From: Armatimonadota bacterium
GTDB lineage: Bacteria > Armatimonadota > HRBIN16
Reading direction: 5' to 3'
NCBI GenBank assembly: GCA_026003175.1
Contig: BPGT01000001.1
Span: forward strand, 1 to 64,000
DNA length: 64,000 bases
Every line of letters begins with the position of its first letter. The stretch's first letter is position 1. Shown piece by piece: positions 59,776-64,000 of this stretch. The notes under the pieces were generated by a model. That model saw nothing but the letters and a program-made list of their open reading frames with translations. It did not search any database and was not told where the DNA came from. The translations under genes were made by a program, and so were the position numbers.

Positions 59776-60603
59776 CTACCCCTTTAACGCCCCAGCCACC
59801 ATCGTCTCGTGGATGCGGTCGCGGAACAGCCAGTACACCAGCAGCACAGGCAACATGACAATGACCAGCCCCGCAAACAGCGCGCCCCAGTCGCTCTGGT
59901 ACTGCTCCACCATCAGCAGGTTGGCGATGCCCAGTGGCAGAGTGCGTCGTTCGTCACTGCTCATAATCACCAGCGCCAGCGGGTATTCATTCCATAAGCC
60001 GATGGCGTTGAACACCCCGACCACAATAATGCCTGGCTTTGCCAGAGGTAACATCACCCTCCAGAACGCCCGCGCATGACCGCAACCGTCTATCCATGCC
60101 GCCTCCAGCAGTTCTTGAGGCAGAGTCTGGAAAAACCCTGTCAGCACAAACACGGTGAAGGGCAGCGAGTACGCCACATACACCAGCGTTAAACCGTGAA
60201 GAGTATCCAGCAGGCTCAGACGTGCCAGCAGCAGGAACAGCGGCACGATGGTGAGGAAGAGGGGGAACATCATCCCACCCAGAAACGCGCCAAACAACCA
60301 GTTTGCACCGCGAAACGGGTAGCGGGCGAAAATGTATGCCGCCATCGCGCCGATAGGCAGCAGCACCACCAGGGTTGCCAGTGTCACAAACAGGCTGTTC
60401 ATGAAGTAGCGAGCGATACCCGCTTCCTGCCATGCTCGCACGAAGTTCTGCCACTGTAGGGCGCGTGGCAGCCCCCACGGCGCCGTGAATATCTCCGCCC
60501 CTGTTTTGAAAGAGGTCATCAGCACCCACAGCAGGGGCACCACTACAGAAAGCGCAAATAGCGCTAAGCATATATTCGCCAGCCATCTATAGAGCGTGCT
60601 CAA
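59776..60603 (-). CDS. Sugar ABC transporter permease, MalG type
   Basis: A 275-residue inner-membrane permease with six helices. LLEAAWIDGCGHARAFWRVM is the EAA loop that contacts the ATPase. The C-terminal end (VYWLFRDRIHETMVAGALKG) is typical of CUT1 MalG-like proteins. It starts with TTG at 60603, overlapping the stop of the membrane transferase (TTGA), with GGAGGGAGG upstream. No ATPase gene lies in the window, so a shared MsmX-like ATPase is probable. Confidence 0.92.
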   Translation of the reverse strand: MSTLYRWLANICLALFALSVVVPLLWVLMTSFKTGAEIFTAPWGLPRALQWQNFVRAWQEAGIARYFMNSLFVTLATLVVLLPIGAMAAYIFARYPFRGANWLFGAFLGGMMFPLFLTIVPLFLLLARLSLLDTLHGLTLVYVAYSLPFTVFVLTGFFQTLPQELLEAAWIDGCGHARAFWRVMLPLAKPGIIVVGVFNAIGLWNEYPLALVIMSSDERRTLPLGIANLLMVEQYQSDWGALFAGLVIVMLPVLLVYWLFRDRIHETMVAGALKG

Positions 60604-62108
60604 GGTCCTCCCTCCAGAGGAGCTGTACGCGGTGTCACTCGAAACAGGTCAGCATCCGTAAAATGCCTCTCCAGATGCAGCGTCACAAAAGATGCCAGCT
60701 GCCGTGGGGAGTACAAATAATCTGTCGGCTCAGACGGAAACCATAACAGGTAAGCAAGCCCTTTCTCCTGTATCTCCGCTTCGAAATCACGAACGTCCTC
60801 CCGCACCGGAAGATGCGTGGCATAGTAAAACCTTCGGGGCAGGAGATAGGCTACTCGCCCGGTGTGCAGGTAAATAGCTTCCGGGCAGTTACTATACAGA
60901 GGCACATTCGGGGTGTGTTGACGCAGGAATGCCAGAGAGGATGATTTCCACCATCGTTCGGAAGTGAAATCTACCCCTGTCTGCCGCACCTCTTGCAGCA
61001 GGTCCAGCGTGGTGAACACAGGAGAGAGCGCAAAGAGGATTACCAGAGCCGTCGCCAGCCATCTGAACCATACATCACTGAGGAAGCGGGAATAAACGGT
61101 CTCGCCAATACCAAGCAGCGCCAGTAACAGCGGCACATACATAGGAGCAAGCAGTCGGTTATCAAGTTCATCGTATGCCATTTTCGAAGCGCTTAATACC
61201 AACAACATGAGATAGGCGGCTGCATAAAAGATGAACAACACCTGCAGGCGTAACGGCTCGCTGAAAGGGCGGGGGGACTGAGTAAAAATGAGAACGGCTC
61301 CCAAAGGCAGGAGCAAGAAGATAGGTACGGAGGCTCCGGGAAGAAACCATCTATCCACCACTCTGCAACATGTCTCCAGATTCCATAGAAAACCCTGTTC
61401 ACTGGGTACCCGCTCTCCCACTAGCGTGCCTGAGACTGCCAGGTTACGTATTAGCCATACACCCAACGCGCCGAAAACAAGGAGACAGTACAAAACCACG
61501 TGCGTCAGCCTCGTTCGCCTGCAAGACAGCGGTGTCCACCCAATCCCGACAGCTCCCGCCATCGCAGAAACAACCCCAGTATAACGAGTCAAAATACATA
61601 ATGAAGAGACACCCGCAATACAAAGCAACCGTTTAGTGCTCGGCACCTGCAGGTAGCGGGCAAGCATGATAAAAAGCAGCAGGGTAAAGAAAATAAAGGG
61701 AGGTTCGCTCCATCCCATCACGTATACAGACCAGAGAGGCACAGACAAGAGAATCAGCACCAACCCAGCCCATCGAGCTACTGAATAGCGCAAGTAACGT
61801 TGCAGTAGATAAGCGGCAGCGCTACTGCACCCCCCTGCGCTCAGCACAGACAAGAGCTTCACCGCACTTAGCGCTGGCACAGGCAGTAGATACAAAGCAA
61901 CACTGATCAGCAACGGATAAACCGGCGGAAACTCTACCATGACTCCGCCGTCGTAACTGACAAAGCCGTTTCCCTTCAACACATTCTGGGCGACCGAAAG
62001 GTAGGTTACGGTATCCGTCGATGCGCCAATACCGTATATCGCTGTTGCCCAGCTCAGCACAGCCATAGTAACAACGCAACTCATGGCAACCACCAAACGC
62101 CTGTTCAT
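60600..62108 (-). CDS. Polytopic GT-C-like membrane protein within the ABC operon
   Basis: A 502-residue membrane protein with ten or more helices. The first loop, GIGASTDTVTYLSVAQNVLK, has the Asp position of GT39/ArnT-like transferases, followed by MVEFPPVYPLLISVALYLLP. The C-terminal 120 residues are soluble (LAFLRQHTPNVPLYSNCPEA, then LFRVTPRTAPLEGG). Its start and stop each overlap the flanking permease genes by 4 nt, so it is a real operon member and not an adjacent gene. A link between sugar uptake and glycosylation is possible. Function unknown. Confidence 0.7.
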   Translation of the reverse strand: MNRRLVVAMSCVVTMAVLSWATAIYGIGASTDTVTYLSVAQNVLKGNGFVSYDGGVMVEFPPVYPLLISVALYLLPVPALSAVKLLSVLSAGGCSSAAAYLLQRYLRYSVARWAGLVLILLSVPLWSVYVMGWSEPPFIFFTLLLFIMLARYLQVPSTKRLLCIAGVSSLCILTRYTGVVSAMAGAVGIGWTPLSCRRTRLTHVVLYCLLVFGALGVWLIRNLAVSGTLVGERVPSEQGFLWNLETCCRVVDRWFLPGASVPIFLLLPLGAVLIFTQSPRPFSEPLRLQVLFIFYAAAYLMLLVLSASKMAYDELDNRLLAPMYVPLLLALLGIGETVYSRFLSDVWFRWLATALVILFALSPVFTTLDLLQEVRQTGVDFTSERWWKSSSLAFLRQHTPNVPLYSNCPEAIYLHTGRVAYLLPRRFYYATHLPVREDVRDFEAEIQEKGLAYLLWFPSEPTDYLYSPRQLASFVTLHLERHFTDADLFRVTPRTAPLEGGP

Positions 62109-62992
62109 GCCCTGCCCTCCTGCGGGTTATGACGCAGCAGCGCGAGAATCGCCCCACTTAGCGTCATCACCAGCACGAAGTTTAGCACCGCCAGCGCGGT
62201 GGCGTAGCCGAAGTCGCTATGCTTGAAAGCCTGCTCGTAAAGGTAGGTGAGCATCACTTCGGTAGCGCGGTCGGGACCGCCCTGTGTCATCAGGAACACC
62301 AGCGAGAAGATGTTCATCGTGCCTATCGCCATGTATACCAGCGCAATGCGCAAAACCGCCCACAGCATCGGCAGAGTCACATAGCGCAAACGGGTCAGCC
62401 CCATGGCTCCGTCCAGTGTTGCCGCTTCCATCACATCAGGTGGGATAGTGCGCAGGGCAGCGGCAAACAGCATAATATAAAACCCCAGCGCGTGCCAGAC
62501 GTGCGCTACACCGATAGAGGCTAAGGCAGTAGACCTCTCGCCCAGCCAAGCAATCGCCCACTTCTCCAGCCCTACCGCTTTCAGGGTGGCGTTGAGGATC
62601 CCAAAAGAGGGGTTGAGGATGAACATCCACAGGATAGCGACCACCACCAGCGAAATCACCTGCGGGAACAGGTATACCGAGCGCAGAAAACGCGCTGTGC
62701 TCGTGTCATGCCCGATGGCGTGTGCCAGCGCGATCGCCAGTGACAGGATGACGACACTCGTGCCCACGAACAGCAACAGGTTGTGACGAATTGCCAGCCA
62801 CACGATAGGGTCGGCGAAAAGCTGACGAAAGTTCTCCAGACCAACGAAGGTCCGATTGGCGGAAATACCCCGCCAGCGGTATAGCGAAAAGACAAACGCC
62901 TGCACCACTGGCAACACCACGAACAACACATACAGCACCGTTGCCGGCAGAAGGAAACCGGTTACGAATATACCTCGTTCGCGACCTCTCAC
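62105..62992 (-). CDS. Sugar ABC transporter permease, MalF type
   Basis: A 295-residue permease with six helices. The start is GTG at 62992, which overlaps the binding-protein stop by 4 nt; the open frame extends far upstream but only in the wrong frame of that gene. Features are GFLLPATVLYVLFVVLPVVQ (helix 1), VMEAATLDGAMGLTRLRYVT (EAA loop) and SLVFLMTQGGPDRATEVMLT. It forms a CUT1 pair with the MalG-like gene. Confidence 0.93.
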   Translation of the reverse strand: MRGRERGIFVTGFLLPATVLYVLFVVLPVVQAFVFSLYRWRGISANRTFVGLENFRQLFADPIVWLAIRHNLLLFVGTSVVILSLAIALAHAIGHDTSTARFLRSVYLFPQVISLVVVAILWMFILNPSFGILNATLKAVGLEKWAIAWLGERSTALASIGVAHVWHALGFYIMLFAAALRTIPPDVMEAATLDGAMGLTRLRYVTLPMLWAVLRIALVYMAIGTMNIFSLVFLMTQGGPDRATEVMLTYLYEQAFKHSDFGYATALAVLNFVLVMTLSGAILALLRHNPQEGRA

Positions 62993-64000
62993 CGTGTCTG
63001 TCCGCGTTTGTAGGTGTGCTTGGGCAGGCTCTGATCCTGCCTCGTAGCCTCTGCTGCTGCCTCCAGGCGCTCTACAAACTGCTCCGGCGTAATATTGCCT
63101 GCCAGCAGGGCTGCTGTGGCATCCTCTACCTCTTTGCCCAGCTTGGGGTACCACTGCCGATACTCTACCGACCACACCGTCTTCGCGCGACGGAAGACCT
63201 CTACTGGCTCTTTCAGGTGTTCGGGGAAGTTCGCCTGGTCGCTGCCGCGAACGGACATCAGCGTCCCTTTTTGCTCCACAAACTGCTTCGCCTTCTCCAG
63301 CGAGGTTATGTACTTGTAGAAATCGATCGCCAGCTCGCGGTTTTTGCCTTTGGTGGGCACCATCCACGGTTCGATACCGATGCCAACGGCAGTAGGGTCG
63401 CCCTTGCCGTCGTCTAAAACAGGGGGAAGGAAGAAGCCCATGCGAAAGCCCTTGGGCATCACGTTACGCATCTCGGAATGCAGCCACGTGCCACAGGGTA
63501 TCATCGCTGCGCGCCCAGAGAGAAACTCCATCTGCGCTCCCGTGTGGTCCATCGCGTTCGCGCCCTTCTGGAAGTAACCACGTCGGCGCAACTCATCCAT
63601 CATCTGCGCTGCCTTCAGGAAAGCGGGGGACTTCCACGCACCCGGCACCAGGTTCTGTGCGTCGTCGAAGGCTTCAATTCCCCCTGCGCTGATGACCCAG
63701 GGGATGAGGAAGCCGCTGACTGCATAGGCGGGATAGATGCCTTGATAGGTAATCGGCGCAATACCTTTTGCTTTAATCTTCTCGCACAGGTCGAGCAACT
63801 CGCTCCACGTGCGAGGTGGCTTCCAGCCGTTCTTCTCGAACATGTCCTTGTTGTACCACCAGCCCAACATGCTGAAGAAGTAGGGAAGCATGTAGGTCTT
63901 GCCCTGATACTGACACAGCTCCAGCAAGGACGGCTCGAAGGTATCGCGCCATTTACCTTCCTTCTTGCCGTAAGGTGGCGAGTCCAGATACTCGTCCAAC
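62989..64000 (-). CDS. Extracellular sugar-binding protein, CUT1 type (5' end beyond window)
   Basis: The 337 visible residues are the C-terminal part of a family 1 solute-binding protein: YQGKTYMLPYFFSMLGWWYN, then KNGWKPPRTWSELLDLCEKI, GRAAMIPCGTWLHSEM and KGKNRELAIDFYKYITSLEK. The signal peptide and lipobox lie outside the window. It delivers a sugar or oligosaccharide to the two permeases downstream. Substrate unknown. Confidence 0.92.
   Translation of the reverse strand, partial: LDEYLDSPPYGKKEGKWRDTFEPSLLELCQYQGKTYMLPYFFSMLGWWYNKDMFEKNGWKPPRTWSELLDLCEKIKAKGIAPITYQGIYPAYAVSGFLIPWVISAGGIEAFDDAQNLVPGAWKSPAFLKAAQMMDELRRRGYFQKGANAMDHTGAQMEFLSGRAAMIPCGTWLHSEMRNVMPKGFRMGFFLPPVLDDGKGDPTAVGIGIEPWMVPTKGKNRELAIDFYKYITSLEKAKQFVEQKGTLMSVRGSDQANFPEHLKEPVEVFRRAKTVWSVEYRQWYPKLGKEVEDATAALLAGNITPEQFVERLEAAAEATRQDQSLPKHTYKRGQTR

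Noticed and set aside
62993-63367. N-terminal extension of the MalF-like permease
   Set aside because: The extra residues are the out-of-frame image of the binding-protein gene; GTG at 62992 overlaps that gene's stop in the usual way.

Overview
The window is 64 kb of a GC-rich (roughly 55-60% by eye), free-living bacterial genome. No rRNA, tRNA, CRISPR array or transposase is visible. The mix of genes suggests Armatimonadota, possibly thermophilic, with Planctomycetota as the main alternative. The evidence is a DUF1559-type pseudopilin with a 'FTLIDLLVVIAIIAIL' leader, a PEP-CTERM protein, a DUF1800/DUF1501 pair, clan GH-A-like hydrolases, a sugar-phosphate isomerase-like TIM barrel, Rhs tails and several families of palindromic repeats. 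This placement is inference; no marker gene such as 16S is present.

Layout. 0-7 kb: a minus-strand operon (FemAB/GNAT-like protein, small coiled-coil protein, M48 lipoprotein protease, glycosyltransferase broken by frameshifts), a TIM-barrel isomerase, and a plus-strand GT-C membrane transferase coupled to a GT2 enzyme. 7-10 kb: a secreted clan GH-A hydrolase flanked by two direct copies of a 141-bp multi-hairpin repeat and by shorter palindromes. 10-20 kb: a DUF4258/DUF2283 pair, a large GH-like protein, a membrane protein, DUF1800/DUF1501, an AEC transporter and pyrG. 20-25 kb: frameshifted pseudopilin, small exported protein, PEP-CTERM protein and a beta-propeller/dockerin protein, with clear promoters and terminators. 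25-33 kb: ppdK, a CPBP protease, an Rhs-tip cassette, a TauE-like permease and the ftsE-ftsX-envC-like division cluster. 33-39 kb: GH-like protein, membrane protein, PfkB kinase and CPBP protease. 39-44 kb: a KaiC-like ATPase with two histidine kinases. 44-47 kb: purE, purK and a selenocysteine-containing selD whose in-frame TGA splits the ORF. 47-49 kb: two tandem paralogues with coiled-coil repeats and a nuclease-like C-terminus. 49-54 kb: a tightly overlapping operon for DAHP synthase, tyrA, aroA, cmk and plsC. 54-59.6 kb: an accessory island of secreted proteins of unknown function and two more Rhs-tip cassettes. 59.7-64 kb: a sugar ABC transporter operon with a membrane glycosyltransferase between its two permease genes.

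Most unusual content. (1) Three partial Rhs core tails share a 213-214 bp homology block consisting of a 94-bp inverted-repeat element plus the end of the Rhs core. Each then diverges into a different, mostly cysteine-rich C-terminus followed by a different small gene with a good ribosome site. This looks like a set of orphan polymorphic-toxin tips with candidate immunity partners. (2) selD uses an in-frame UGA followed by a SECIS-like hairpin. (3) A 141-bp structured repeat flanks a glycoside hydrolase. (4) Two paralogues share their ends but carry unrelated amplified coiled-coil repeats (42 and 54 nt).

Caution. At least five genes carry single-base frameshifts, several in G runs. They may be decay, phase variation or consensus errors in the assembly; the sequence alone cannot decide.
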